Positions 21,415-32,187 of a DNA stretch of 64,000 bases are shown here, piece by piece. A program made the translations under genes and the position numbers. Numbering within the stretch: the stretch's first letter is position 1; every line of letters starts with the position of its first letter. This DNA comes from Perkinsus olseni (taxonomy: Eukaryota; Perkinsozoa; Perkinsida; Perkinsidae). The stretch is from NCBI GenBank assembly GCA_013115135.1, contig JABANP010000155.1, forward strand, positions 40,345 to 104,344, given 5' to 3'. A model generated the notes under the pieces. The model saw only the letters and a program-made list of their open reading frames with translations, was not told the origin of the DNA and did no database searches.

Positions 21415-23602
21415 ATGCTAACTTCCTTATTACTCTCGCTCCTAGCCGTAGCAGCTGCATCTGACCCGACTGCTGCTGACCTTCATCGTGTCACCCATCT
21501 CCCCGGTTATGGTGAAGTTAACGGTGTCTACGCTGGACACGTAAGGAGCACTGCCTCTAGGGCCTCGTGTCCGACATCCCCGGTCTAGGTCCTGGCGAAT
21601 AAGACGTCTAACGGCTATTTGTGGTACATGCTGTTCGAACATGATGATGACGATGATGAAGAGACCCCCCTGCTTATCTGGCTCAACGGTGGCCCCGGGG
21701 CGAGTAACGGTATTGCATCCGTGACTACCGCCCACCGGTGGTCATTTTCAGGCAGTTCGCTCGGCAATCTCCTCGAGAACGGTCCCTACCGCCTTCAGCC
21801 AAACATGACTCTCACTGAGAATCCATCATCATGGGCCAGACTGGGCCACTGTGTCTATTTCGATCAGCCTGTTGGTAACACTGGAGGACTCCTCACTTCT
21901 CGAGGAAGATATATGGAAGCTCCCCGTTAGGATGATTGACCATTTCCACGCTCCGAAAATCCGAACGGTTTTCAGATTTTTTTCCGACGGCGTAAGCATC
22001 ATCATCACCGTCCTTCTTCTCAGGCACTGGGTTTTCCTACAGTGATGCGGGTGGAGTACGTCACGGACTTCCACCAACTAGCCTCGCAGTTTCTAACGGC
22101 ATTGGAAAACTTTTCGAGATCCATCCCAACCTGCGGAATGCTCGAACGTAAGCCCTCGGACTAGTTCCGGTTCGGTCACCCGTCGTTGTAGGTTCATCAC
22201 GGGAGAGTCTTTCGCTGGCGTCTACATACCAGTGATAACTTCCTATTTATTGGAGGAGAGCAAACAGCTGCCTGAGGAGGAGAGAATCAATCTGCAGGGG
22301 CATGATAATCGGCAACCCTGGCAACTTACACTGGAAACAGTACGACTACTGAATTGCTGCCAACTTCACGACTGTTGCCAAAAGTCTTGAAGCTATTACT
22401 GCTCCTACTACCACAGCCACCACGGCTGTGATTCTGTCGGGATTCGTCTTCCTGATTGATCACCCTTCGATCCAGACGATGGTCGTTTGCCTGTGAGGTA
22501 CCACGCGTCAATTGAATACTACTACGTCCAAGGCCTCATTGGCAAGGACGAGAGGCCCACGCTGAAGGCATGTGGAGATCGGTAAGGTCATACTAGGTGT
22601 TTGTACATCAACGCTGCTCTCACTAGGTGGAATCCCTCATGTCCGAGGGTCGCGAGTTCGAGGCCTTCCGAAGTGCCGAGGGGATGCAGGAGTACCTGCA
22701 GAGTGCTGCCGGTCACCCATTCCTGTCGGTCAGCGGCTAGGTGGATGCCTCAGACATTCCACGCTGGCAGGTACGATACTCGTCAGTGGGGTGACACCTT
22801 TAACAACATCTACTCGGCAGCAATGAAGAAGTATTTCGCGAGGGCTGATGTAGCCGCTGCACTCCACACTGGAGGCGTCAAGTGGCAAAATGGCGACGGT
22901 ACCGCCGCTCCAAACCCAGTAGTTATGAACCTACAGAAGGAGCTTATGAAGCCGGTAGTAGTAGTAGTTACAGCAAGATGGCGGGATGGAAGGTCACTAA
23001 ATTGGTACAGGTTCTGAAGGAGGTTCAGACGGTGCTGTCCGCTGCGATACCGACGATGATATACACTGGAGTATTTGATGGCAGTTCATGTGAGCTAGTG
23101 TTGGAGCTATCACAGTTTGGGGCACTCGCTTTGGGACAGGTGGACACCTTAGCGTGATGGAAGCACTCCATATGCTCGGCTATGAACCTTTCGAAACGGC
23201 GTCAAGGGAACTCTGGGAGGGTCCGAATCACCCCTTCGGATTTGTTCAATCGGGTAGGGCCGAAGCACGGGGAGAGAGCACCCTTACCGTGGCAGGTGGT
23301 GCTTTAACGTTCGTATGGGTCTCCAACTCGGGTCATATGGTACCAACGGACCAGCCAGAGGCGGCGCTCGACATGATGGACAGATTCGTAAGGGCTTCTA
23401 GGGCGAGGGATCGGATCCAGGTTTCGCGTCCTCACCTCTGTTACTTCAGATCCATAACCGATCGCTCGCTGGGAAGAACGAAGTTCCGTGGAGGCCCGCT
23501 GCTGATGCGGAGAAGGTGGGCAACGACCGTCTCAACCCGAGTCAATCTTGGGCTGCCAGATTCGATTGTAAGACGGCGTTATTGTTTCAGGTCATGTTGT
23601 AG
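21415..23602 (+). CDS. Serine carboxypeptidase, family S10, secreted or lysosomal
   Basis: Removes C-terminal residues from peptides. Exon 1 (21415-21540) starts with a signal peptide MLTSLLLSLLAVAAASDP. Following exons: 21589-21709, 21752-21874, 22024-22147 and 22192 onward, then 3' exons around 22500, 22600-23160 and 23160-23600. Landmarks: NGYLWYMLFE with an acidic insert, LLIWLNGGPGAS, FDQPVG then TGFSYSD, catalytic-serine motif GESFAGVYIP (Ser at 22208-22210), ALHTGGVKWQ, MIYTGVFDGS (Asp region near 23080) and catalytic-histidine SNSGHMVPTDQPE (His at 23334-23336). Three one-base frame changes interrupt it: one G too many at GCGGG (about 22046-22050), one T too few near 22114, and one G too many at GGGG (about 22298). 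The first two cancel. All are in homopolymers, so sequencing error is as likely as decay. TAG at 23600-23602 ends a basic/aromatic tail; exons between 22300 and 22900 are only approximate. Confidence 0.8.
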
Positions 23603-23794
23603 TCATTCTGTCCGACCGCTGCTTATTTAGCAATTATAGTTTTTTGGTCGAGATGTTTCTATAGTGCACCGGTTTGACTTGAGTCAGGAGATCTCTGGAT
23701 TCGCTACTGGCCAAAGTTAGCTAAATAGCACAATATCTATACATCCCTCACTGTGAGGGCCTCACAAAAGCTGCCGCTTCCTACCGCCACATGA

Positions 23795-23876
23795 CGACAC
23801 CTGAGGGATTCGAACCCTCGCGGGCAGAGCCCAACGGCTTAGCAGGCCGCCGCCTTAACCACTCGGCCAAAGTGTC
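23795..23876 (-). tRNA. tRNA-Ser(GCU), array copy 1
   Basis: 82-nt class II tRNA on the minus strand. Acceptor GACACTT pairs with AGGTGTC, discriminator G. Anticodon stem GCGGC/GCCGT, loop CTGCTAA, so anticodon GCT. Long variable arm; T-arm GAGGGTTCGAATCCCTC. No intron, no encoded CCA. First unit of a 186-bp tandem array. Confidence 0.93.
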
Positions 23877-23980
23877 CATATCAACTGATTTCTGAAGACC
23901 TACGAGAAACTCTGGTTCGAACCCTGCATCAAGTAGCTACACAGCCCTCAAGAAAGCCGCCGCTTCCTACTGACATATGA

Positions 23981-24062
23981 CGACACCTGAGGGATTCGAA
24001 CCCTCGCGGGCATAGCCCAACGGCTTAGCAGGCCGCCGCCTTAACCACTCGGCCAAAGTGTC
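23981..24062 (-). tRNA. tRNA-Ser(GCU), array copy 2
   Basis: Same 82-nt gene as copy 1 except one change in the variable arm (CATAGCCC against CAGAGCCC on the plus strand). Anticodon GCT and all stems kept. 186 bp from copy 1. Confidence 0.92.
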
Positions 24063-24166
24063 CATATCAACTGTTTTCTGACGACCTACGAGAAACTCCG
24101 GTTCGAACCCCGCATCAAGTAGCTATACAGTCCTCACAAAAGCTGCCGCTTCCTACCGCCACATGA

Positions 24167-24248
24167 CGACACCTGAGGGATTCGAACCCTCGCGGGCAGA
24201 GCCCAACGGCTTAGCAGGCCGCCGCCTTAACCACTCGGCCAAAGTGTC
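24167..24248 (-). tRNA. tRNA-Ser(GCU), array copy 3
   Basis: Identical in the mature region to copy 1; 186 bp further on. Confidence 0.93.
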
Positions 24249-24352
24249 CACATCAACTGTTTTCTGACGACCTACGAGGAACTCCGGTTCGAACCCCGCA
24301 TCAAGTAGCTATACAGTCCTCACAAAAGCTGCCGCTTCCTACCGCCACATGA

Positions 24353-24434
24353 CGACACCTGAGGGATTCGAACCCTCGCGGGCAGAGCCCAACGGCTTAG
24401 CAGGCCGCCGCCTTAACCACTCGGCCAAAGTGTC
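24353..24434 (-). tRNA. tRNA-Ser(GCU), array copy 4
   Basis: Identical in the mature region to copy 1; 186 bp further on. Confidence 0.93.
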
Positions 24435-24537
24435 CATATTAACTGTTTTCTGCCGACCTACGAGAAACTCCGGTTCGAACCCCGCACAAGTAGCTATAGA
24501 GTCCTCACAAAAGCTGCCGCTTCCTACCGCCACATGA

Positions 24538-24619
24538 CGACACCTGAGGGATTCGAACCCTCGCGGGCAGAGCCCAACGGCTTAGCAGGCCGCCGCCTTA
24601 ACCACTCGGCCAAAGTGTC
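24538..24619 (-). tRNA. tRNA-Ser(GCU), array copy 5
   Basis: Identical in the mature region to copy 1; 185 bp further on. Confidence 0.93.
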
Positions 24620-24723
24620 CACATCAACGGTTTTCTGACGACCTACGAGAGACTCCGGTTCGAACACCGCATCAAGTAGCTACACAGCCCTCGCAAGAGC
24701 TGCCGCTTCCCACTGCCATACGA

Positions 24724-24805
24724 CGACACCTGAGGGATTCGAACCCTCGCGGGCAGAGCCCAACGGCTTAGCAGGCCGCCGCCTTAACCACTCGGCCAAA
24801 GTGTC
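24724..24805 (-). tRNA. tRNA-Ser(GCU), array copy 6
   Basis: Mature region as copy 1. Its spacer is more diverged than those of copies 2-5; after this copy the array decays. Confidence 0.92.
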
Positions 24806-24911
24806 CACATCAACGTTTTTCTGACTACCAGCCAAAGACTCCGGTTCGAACCCCGCATCAAGTAGCTACACAGCCCTCACAAAAGAGCTGCCGCTTCCCA
24901 CTGCCATATGA

Positions 24912-24987
24912 CGACACCTGAGGGATTCGAACCCTCGCGGGCAGAGCCCAACGGCTTAGCCTGCCTTAACCACTCGGCTAAAGGGTC
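24912..24987 (-). pseudogene. tRNA-Ser pseudogene, array copy 7
   Basis: Acceptor 3' side, variable and T arms intact, but about 6 nt of the anticodon arm are missing (CGGCTTAGCCTGCC on the plus strand) and the 5' acceptor reads GACCCTT. It cannot form a normal anticodon stem. Confidence 0.85.
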
Positions 24988-25074
24988 AATGTCAACGGCT
25001 TTTGAATACCTACAGAAGACTCCGGGGAGGGCGAATCCAGCACTAGGCAGCCATGCCGCGCCCCACTGCAACAT

Positions 25075-25157
25075 GACGACACCTGGAGGACTGAAGCCCT
25101 CGTGAGTACAACTAGACGGCTTGACAGACCGCCGTCTCGGCCACACGGCCATAGAGT
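25075..25157 (-). pseudogene. tRNA-Ser pseudogene, array copy 8
   Basis: Recognisable as the array unit but with many substitutions: the T-loop has lost TTCGAA and the anticodon loop reads CTGTCAA instead of CTGCTAA. Confidence 0.75.
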
Positions 25158-25265
25158 CCACGGTAATAATTCATTGACTAGCTACCCAAGCCCTCGGAAT
25201 ACGTGAGACGGTAGCACAGGAAGGCGCGCCCAGGCGCCCATGAATGTTGCTTCAACGTTGTTAAT

Positions 25266-25350
25266 GACGACACCTGAGGAGTTGGAACCCCCGCGAGGAG
25301 AGCCAACAGCTTGCAAAAAGCCGCCCTAACCACTCAGCCAGGGTATCTAT
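25266..25350 (-). pseudogene. tRNA-Ser pseudogene, array copy 9 (most decayed)
   Basis: Starts with CGACACCTGAGG as the others on the plus strand, then diverges: the B-box is lost and the anticodon region is A-rich. Marks the end of the array. Confidence 0.65.
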
Positions 25351-25757
25351 TCCAACGGCTCCCTGGTTAGCTTCAGGGTTAGCGGAATTCGTCACTGCAG
25401 ATCCAGCAGACCTCAGCATGGCCGAGCAGCCACGCCTTACTCAAGAGGCACATCTCCCCTTCATCCATCACGGTGCCCAAATTCTCGACAAAAGTCTCAC
25501 AACTAAACGCGACTCCACGCAGCAAGCATACAATTACTACCACATTACTCAATAACCTATTTACAACACATAATCAAATACATCTGCGGTCCCTCCGGCA
25601 GGACCCAGATAGCAATTCCGGAGCAAAGTGGTAGACCCTGCAAAGTGTGGAAGGCATTAGAGCGAGAAACATCTCGAGCGAAACAGTTACGAGGTGGACA
25701 TAAATTCGACTTAGTACGGAAAGTCTGTACGGCCGTACGTAATAGTAGTAATAGAGG

Positions 25758-28577
25758 TCAAACGGCGTAGGATATACGCTCGGTTCCCGGCTGGGCAGTA
25801 CTTGCTTCCGTGGTGTCTGACTGACTATCCGAGCTATCACTCGATGAGCTCGACGTCAGATCATTCCCAGATGATGACTTCTTCTCTTCTATCTCTTTGT
25901 TATCATGGCTCCGGGCGTCTTTCACCACGGGGTTGAATTTACCGTTGAAATAGTCAATCAAATGAGCCAACCAGGGCAGCATCGAATCGAGGCCATCTCT
26001 ACGATATTTAACTATTATTTGGAGCCAAGCCAGAGTAAACAACCTCCAGATAAGGCCCATACCAAAGAGTATGCAAAAGTCACGGAGAACATAGTAGGAA
26101 GTGCCATATTTAAGGCTGTGGACGGTCTCCGCCACATCATCCAGATCCAAGATGTTCGAAGGTAAAGCAGTGAACTCCGCCATAGTGAGGAGCTCCGTCG
26201 CATAATACCCGCAGCCAAAATAAGTCGCAGCCTTCTGGAAGAAGCCATCGGAGCTAATGGGAGGCGACACACCACCAAACATAGTCACAAACTCCACCGG
26301 CACGATGACAGCCAACAGCAATGATATTGCCAAGGGAAAGACCACCGTCATAAGCTGCCCGAAGCCTGTAACCCACCAGGCGAAGACAAAGAATATACAG
26401 TAAGCATAGGCGCCGTTGTAATTAGCTTGAATGATGAGCACCCAAGTAGCAGTGAATATCAAAGTGAATAGGAAAGTATCGAGAAGGTGGCACAACGTCT
26501 TCGACGCCCAATAGGCCAAAACAGAAGTACCAGCAGAAGCGTCTCGCTCGAAAGCGAGGAACTCGAAACCGTAGACCTGTAATGAGCCAGAACCAATCAT
26601 AATGGCGAAAAACATCAAACCCATCATATTGTTGTTGGCCATCATATCATAACCGTTGGTTCGCTGAACAGTCGTACCGATAATAACAGCAGACAAGAAA
26701 TTGAGACAAAGATCGAGGAAGACCTGACCGAGCGAGATCAGCGCCACATTCCGGGATACGAAATGCCCCAACTGTTGACCAACGGTGGCGATCTGCCGAT
26801 CTTTTAATCGACTAAGATCGGGTAAAACCTGCCGACTCTCAAGATGAACTTGCTCTGTTGCACCTCCATGTATCATAGCAGCGAAGCTCTCACAGGTAAC
26901 CTCACCCTGCTCAGCTTTCAACACTCGGTAGAGCTCGCGTGCCTCCGATAAGTCACACTCGATCTCGAACAGCCTCGCCAGACGGTATATTTGCTGGGGG
27001 GTCAGATCCTCATCGGGTTCGGCATCCAACAGCTCACAGAGTCTGTTCCTCAGTTCATCTTGACTTTGGAAAATGCCGCTATTCTCGGAGTTGGTTGCGC
27101 CGAGCGACCGAACAGACACCGTTCGTGAAAAGCTAGGCACAGGCCGGGCGTTCTGGGGGTTCTCAGCTTGCTGCATTTGATAATCCGTCCAGTAATCGAA
27201 TAGATCTTCTTTCTTAAAGTCCCTATCGACTGAACCATCGGGTAAGTGATGATCAACGCCACCGGAGATAATGTCGATGAACCAATCCGCAACGTTCTCC
27301 CCTCTGGGTATGCGGAAGCCGTGACTGACGAAGTAGTCCTCGGCCTGACTGGTCTTGCCGACATATACTGTCCGGCCACCCTTGCCGAGTAGTAGACAAT
27401 GAGTGAACTGTCTGAAGATGGCGTAGCGTGGCTGATGAATGACACAAACGACGGTAATACCCAAAGTCCTCATTCTTGCCAAACATTTAGTAACGGCCAT
27501 ACTGGCAGCAGAATCCAAACCAGAGGTTGGCTCATCCAAGAATAATACACGGGGATAAGCCACCAATTCGATACCGATATTAACACGCTTCTTCTGACCA
27601 CCGGATATTCCCCTCCTCCCAGGCGACCCCACGATGGTGTGTCGAACTTGCTCAAGATCCAAGACTTGAATAACATCCTCGATGATCTTCAACTTCTTCT
27701 CCCGGGGCATATCTTCGGGTAACCGGACCATAGCCGAGTAATAAAGATTTTGATACACAGTGAGCCGGTCAAACATGATATCATCCTGCGGTACGAAGCC
27801 GAGTTGTTTCGGATACTCTCCAAAGTTTCCTTCGAAACCGTTGACCCAAATCTTTCCAGTCACATCTCCATATGGTGCTCGATTCGATAGGGCGTTCATG
27901 AAGGTTGTCTTACCACCTCCAGACGGTCCCATCACTGCTGATAGCGAGCCTGCTGGGAATTCACCCGTAACATCCTGGAGAATCCGCCGTCGGGTGCCCC
28001 ACTTGAGCGTCATCGACAAGTGCTCAAACCGAATGTCCACTGGAGTGTACTTTATATCATTAGTAAACCCCTGCATCCTCTGAGACTGTAGGTATACGCC
28101 AGTGAGAGCTTGGACGACACTGTTGTAGATCTCAGTCGTACGTTGATGCGCTGCTCCCTGGGAAGTAGCATTCTTCTCCTTCTGGCGCCTATATAACCAG
28201 AGCCAAATACTGAATGCTGCAACGATAATACCAATCACAACGATAATGAAGATCGCTCCCCAGGTGGGGATTTGATTAGTTGCCCCTCGCGGGCATTGGG
28301 AATACCAAGGGCAGGACACAGGCTCCGCGAAGCCTTGTTTGCAGAAATATCCCTCCGGACAAGGGATGGGACCGGACGTACCCGCGATCGGACAGAAGTA
28401 CCCCGGCGGGCAGATTGAACTCGTCCCGTTAGCACAGTAGTACCCTGCTTTAACCACGTCCAGCCCGCAGCTCCGGCATACTCCCGCTTGATTGGACTGC
28501 TCGAAGATCGAGCCTTCAGCACAGTATTCTGGATTGTTGCATTTACCACCAATGGGGCAGTAACCGCCGTTCGACAT
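25758..28577 (-). CDS. ABC transporter, ABCG half-size, Cys-rich N-terminal domain (copy 1)
   Basis: Membrane exporter of the ABCG/White type, probably working as a dimer; substrate unknown. Single exon. The frame is open to 28604 (948 aa), but the middle paralogue agrees only from the Met at 28577, chosen here. Order (948-aa numbering): extracellular Cys-rich domain 10-110 with CxxG and GYxC repeats, transmembrane helix about 115-138, then the ATPase with Walker A GPSGGGKT (226-233), Q-loop QDD (273), signature ISGGQKKR (333-340), Walker B VLFLDEPTSGLD (353-364) and H-loop HQPR (390). After a linker with a CLxx-helix/EF-hand-like stretch (LCELLDAEPDEDLTPQQ) come about six membrane helices and a Ser/Asp-rich tail. 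The intron-free state contrasts with most neighbours. The ATPase block is nearly identical to the two other copies. Confidence 0.92.
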   Translation of the reverse strand: MSNGGYCPIGGKCNNPEYCAEGSIFEQSNQAGVCRSCGLDVVKAGYYCANGTSSICPPGYFCPIAGTSGPIPCPEGYFCKQGFAEPVSCPWYSQCPRGATNQIPTWGAIFIIVVIGIIVAAFSIWLWLYRRQKEKNATSQGAAHQRTTEIYNSVVQALTGVYLQSQRMQGFTNDIKYTPVDIRFEHLSMTLKWGTRRRILQDVTGEFPAGSLSAVMGPSGGGKTTFMNALSNRAPYGDVTGKIWVNGFEGNFGEYPKQLGFVPQDDIMFDRLTVYQNLYYSAMVRLPEDMPREKKLKIIEDVIQVLDLEQVRHTIVGSPGRRGISGGQKKRVNIGIELVAYPRVLFLDEPTSGLDSAASMAVTKCLARMRTLGITVVCVIHQPRYAIFRQFTHCLLLGKGGRTVYVGKTSQAEDYFVSHGFRIPRGENVADWFIDIISGGVDHHLPDGSVDRDFKKEDLFDYWTDYQMQQAENPQNARPVPSFSRTVSVRSLGATNSENSGIFQSQDELRNRLCELLDAEPDEDLTPQQIYRLARLFEIECDLSEARELYRVLKAEQGEVTCESFAAMIHGGATEQVHLESRQVLPDLSRLKDRQIATVGQQLGHFVSRNVALISLGQVFLDLCLNFLSAVIIGTTVQRTNGYDMMANNNMMGLMFFAIMIGSGSLQVYGFEFLAFERDASAGTSVLAYWASKTLCHLLDTFLFTLIFTATWVLIIQANYNGAYAYCIFFVFAWWVTGFGQLMTVVFPLAISLLLAVIVPVEFVTMFGGVSPPISSDGFFQKAATYFGCGYYATELLTMAEFTALPSNILDLDDVAETVHSLKYGTSYYVLRDFCILFGMGLIWRLFTLAWLQIIVKYRRDGLDSMLPWLAHLIDYFNGKFNPVVKDARSHDNKEIEEKKSSSGNDLTSSSSSDSSDSQSDTTEASTAQPGTERISYAV

Positions 28578-28604
28578 GCTAGAATAATAGGTATATTTGG
28601 ACAA

Positions 28605-31600
28605 TGATATATTATAGAGGAGTAGAACGGAATGGAGTAGTGTTAACTGATTGAAGAATCAGTGAATTCCGAGTTGGCAACGCTCACTTCATGCTGTGGA
28701 ACCCAGTCCATTCCGGAACACAACTTGACCGCCGATTTCGCCCCAACCCCGACGCTTTTTCCCGAGAAAACCTCGACTACAAGACGCAGGATTCGCCTCG
28801 GCCCCGGGCCGAAGGCCCGACCTTACGTACTCAGTAGTTCAATACGCCGAGAAATTCTGACCCTGGGTCACGCACCCCGTGCTACTGAGCATAATCGATT
28901 GCTGTGGCGCGCGCTTGGCGGAAAACGCGAAACGCGACCCACATGTAAACGTTTTAACGACAACCTTACGTCCACCGCCCATATTGCGACAGCCATGTAC
29001 AAGATATAGGTGCCGTTTGATCGCTTCTTGAGAAGACTCCTCTCCTGACTCTGGACTCTAGAGCGTTGCTTCAATGCTTCAATAACATGCCCATCTCTCC
29101 TGTACTGTAGAGCTAGATTCGATCATCTACGAACTTAACTCTAGATTCCATGACCGTTGACTCAACGTTCACGAAGTCTCGACGTCGTCGAGTAGTCTAA
29201 GTCCTGCAGTCTAACATTCAACCGTACAGTCCGTAAATTACGGGGTTTCGGGTTGCGGGTGGAAAAAGGTAAGCTCGTAGTAAAGGGTCCGGGTCATTCT
29301 CGACCCGAACTCGAACTACGGATCGTAATTTGGACTGAGTCCAATGGACTCTCATACTTCAAAGAATGCCTTCGGACTCCGGAATACCTTTCGGAGCTGT
29401 GAGAGAGTAACACGAACTTCGCAAACAGTGTTTTCCAAACACAACCCTCTGGATGATCAGATACAAACGGTCATTAACAGGGCATGTATCATGCCGAATG
29501 TTTTCTGGGCCGTAATTTGCCAAGAATGTCACGATCCTTACCATGTGTCATGGCCATGGTCCAGTGGACCATGTCCATCACGGACCATCCATGACATGGA
29601 TTCCATGACGGGGATAGGCCCTCGGCATGAGGTACAACTATGGCATGACCTGTGAGAGTACATACCTTAAAGTCGTGGCCTAGCCCACGCGGAGAAAACA
29701 TGTAAGTGAGCATCAACGAGCTCGGCTCCGCCCAGCACCTGGGCTCAAGCTTAAGCGCGTTGAGCTCTTATCACCGTTGCCGACGGTCCGTCGGCTGCGT
29801 GCCTGTCAACCACCGCCGGCTGCGCGGCTCCGTCAACTACGTCTCCCTGATTAGCTGTGCAAATGCCATGCTATTCGGGCAGCATCGACCTCGCAAAACC
29901 GTGGACTGCCTCTTGTATAACCGCCGCAGGATGAGCATTATCAGCTTGCTGTTCTGAGTAACAGCAGTTGCCTGACGTTGGCTATTCCCTCCCAATTGAT
30001 ATTACCTTGTTGATCTTCGTTTCCGGCTTGCTCCAATAAGTTGCGCTGCTAAGACCTCAGCTGTCAAGTGGTCAGCCTTACGAAATATCCTACTATTCAT
30101 TTCTCACACGCGCGTCGCAACAGTGCTGCTACAGTACTACCGTGCCACGAGCAATTCAAACACCTCAACCAACAGGAGTGCTTGCTGAAAACTCGCCGAT
30201 CTCGTAGAAGTAGGTGAGTGCAGATGTAGGCGACTGTCAGTAGCGCCTCGCCACTCCTCCTGCCACCTTCCGAACTACGTGCTGCCTTCTCTAAGAGAAT
30301 GACCCACACAACAAAGCAGAAAATGAGTCCCAGGCCTGATTCGAGACGGAAAGATAGGTCTTTGTGTTCTTCGCCACCGCCCATCATTCGGACTCCGAAT
30401 TTCAAAGCCTTGTGGGGCATTCCTCACTATCAAGCTGGAGAAAACGAGCCTCGTTGCTGAGTTGTGAGATGAACCAAGTTGCACTGCGGTCACCTTAGCC
30501 GGGCAGAGCACACACTTGCATTACACAAGTCGTGTGCTGTGCCGGGCAGGTAACGAGACGCACAGTTTGACAGTGTAAGTTACTCACCTCGCCTCCCCAG
30601 TGATCCAATAGCAAAGTGACTTTACTATTGGAGCAGACTTTACTAGAGTATCAGAAACGCCGCCCGCGGTCAGAGGGAAGTCGTGTCCGTCGAGCACGAG
30701 TGTAAGTCCTGCAGCTAAACACTCTAACGAACAGTTCCAACTTTGGGCTCTCTCGCAGGTCCTTGAAGGATTTGAAATCCCGCATTTCGCACTCCGAAAT
30801 TCCCATCGGAGCCGTGAGAAGCACTCATAGGTTTGCACTGCTGAACGATGCATCTCAGTGAGATTACCTCACGGCGAGGCCCTCACCTATGAATTCCATT
30901 GCATTGGTTCCTGACGGCCATCGTGGTCAGATCATGGACCGTGGACTCTAGTAGAGCCATACCACTCAGTGGAGCGCTACTTCTATTTGGGGGAACATCG
31001 AGAATGACTCATTCTCATGACTGCTGACCACTGATCGGTTCCTGATTGCCGCCCATTCGGTCAGAGCGAATGCGTGGTTGGCACGCAGCGGCTGAGCCGC
31101 TGAGCTTTTCCCAAATGTCCTAGGGTGCACCGAACCCTTTCGAGACGAGACTGGACTTTTGTGGCTGCAGCGTCGGATGGCCGGAATTCAACTACCATGC
31201 TTCAATATATTATACAGTTTAGTATACGGCTGGAACGTTGGCAAAGGCAAATCGCCTCAGGCGAGAACCAACTAGCAACACGTGTGCGGCCTCGGGAACC
31301 AAGCGTGAGCAGTACGATGAATCGCCTCCTCAGAAAAGGCTGATGAGCGGCGAACTTCGAAATATACATTGAACGTATTACATTCTCGGAGAACGTATCA
31401 CATTATCCGAAATGATTCTCGAAGACTTCCAGTTTGATCACTTTCCAATGTTGAGTTGAGAGTTCTTTGTCATCTGCCTTCTCACTTTATCATTTCCAAT
31501 ACATCCTTCACTGCGAACTGCCAGTATCACTCATTTCTCAACAAGAAACTCCTTTTACTGCTAATGATACTTGAACTCTCGCACAGTGATTGGTGTTACT

Positions 31601-32187
31601 CTACGAACTGACAGGCAACGATAGCCCTCCTGGCCCAGGATATGATATGCGCGTTTTACATCCCCGCTCGTAACGGACCTTCTCCACACAACTCGTTAAT
31701 ATAGTGATAATCGGAAGATTGGGTACATGAATGATTCAAGTTGAATTGCACTGGTGTAGGCTACTAGGGAATGAAGAGCTCCTTGAGACTTTTACAACGA
31801 AACTACAAAGGACAACAAACGTTTACATGGTTTTCCGAGCTACAGATTCGAACTTCGAATTTGTTCGAAACTTCGAATTTCGAAGTGTTCTACAGAACGA
31901 GTATTACGAGCACTGCGAGGAGCCCAATACTCTTGTGTAAAAAGTATTCTCAGAAAGTTAATTGGTCGGATGGCCTTTGATCAGGGTACCGATGCTATGG
32001 CGACTGTTCGTGCGATGCTGCTCCTACGAACTTTCATGCAGTTCGCTCGTCGAGCTTCAAACATGATAATAGATCACAATTGTACGAAGAATATAGCAAC
32101 CGCACTGTACAGGAGAACACCATGACAACGCATCCATTTCTCACTCCATCGACAAGCACCACACATCTGGTCGGATGGCTTAGGGCA
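28605..32187. other. Intergenic region with hairpins and decayed repeats
   Basis: No gene recognised in about 3.6 kb. It holds many short inverted repeats: 28646-28663, 29555-29573, 29779-29795, 30507-30538, 30604-30632, 31000-31016, 31054-31072 and 31086-31102. A GACTCCGGAAT...TCGGAGCTGTGAG type motif recurs at about 29376 and 30790, suggesting a decayed repeat family. A GGGTTTCGGGT/ACCCGAA-rich tract lies at 29238-29320. Confidence 0.45.

Noticed and set aside
23795..25350. CRISPR-like array (regular repeats and spacers)
   Set aside because: The repeated part folds as a complete tRNA-Ser and the spacers are also repeated; eukaryotic context.
26015..28552. Many medium-length frames antisense to or in other frames of the ABCG genes
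   Set aside because: They recur identically in all three paralogues because the DNA is duplicated; they are shadows of the transporter frame.
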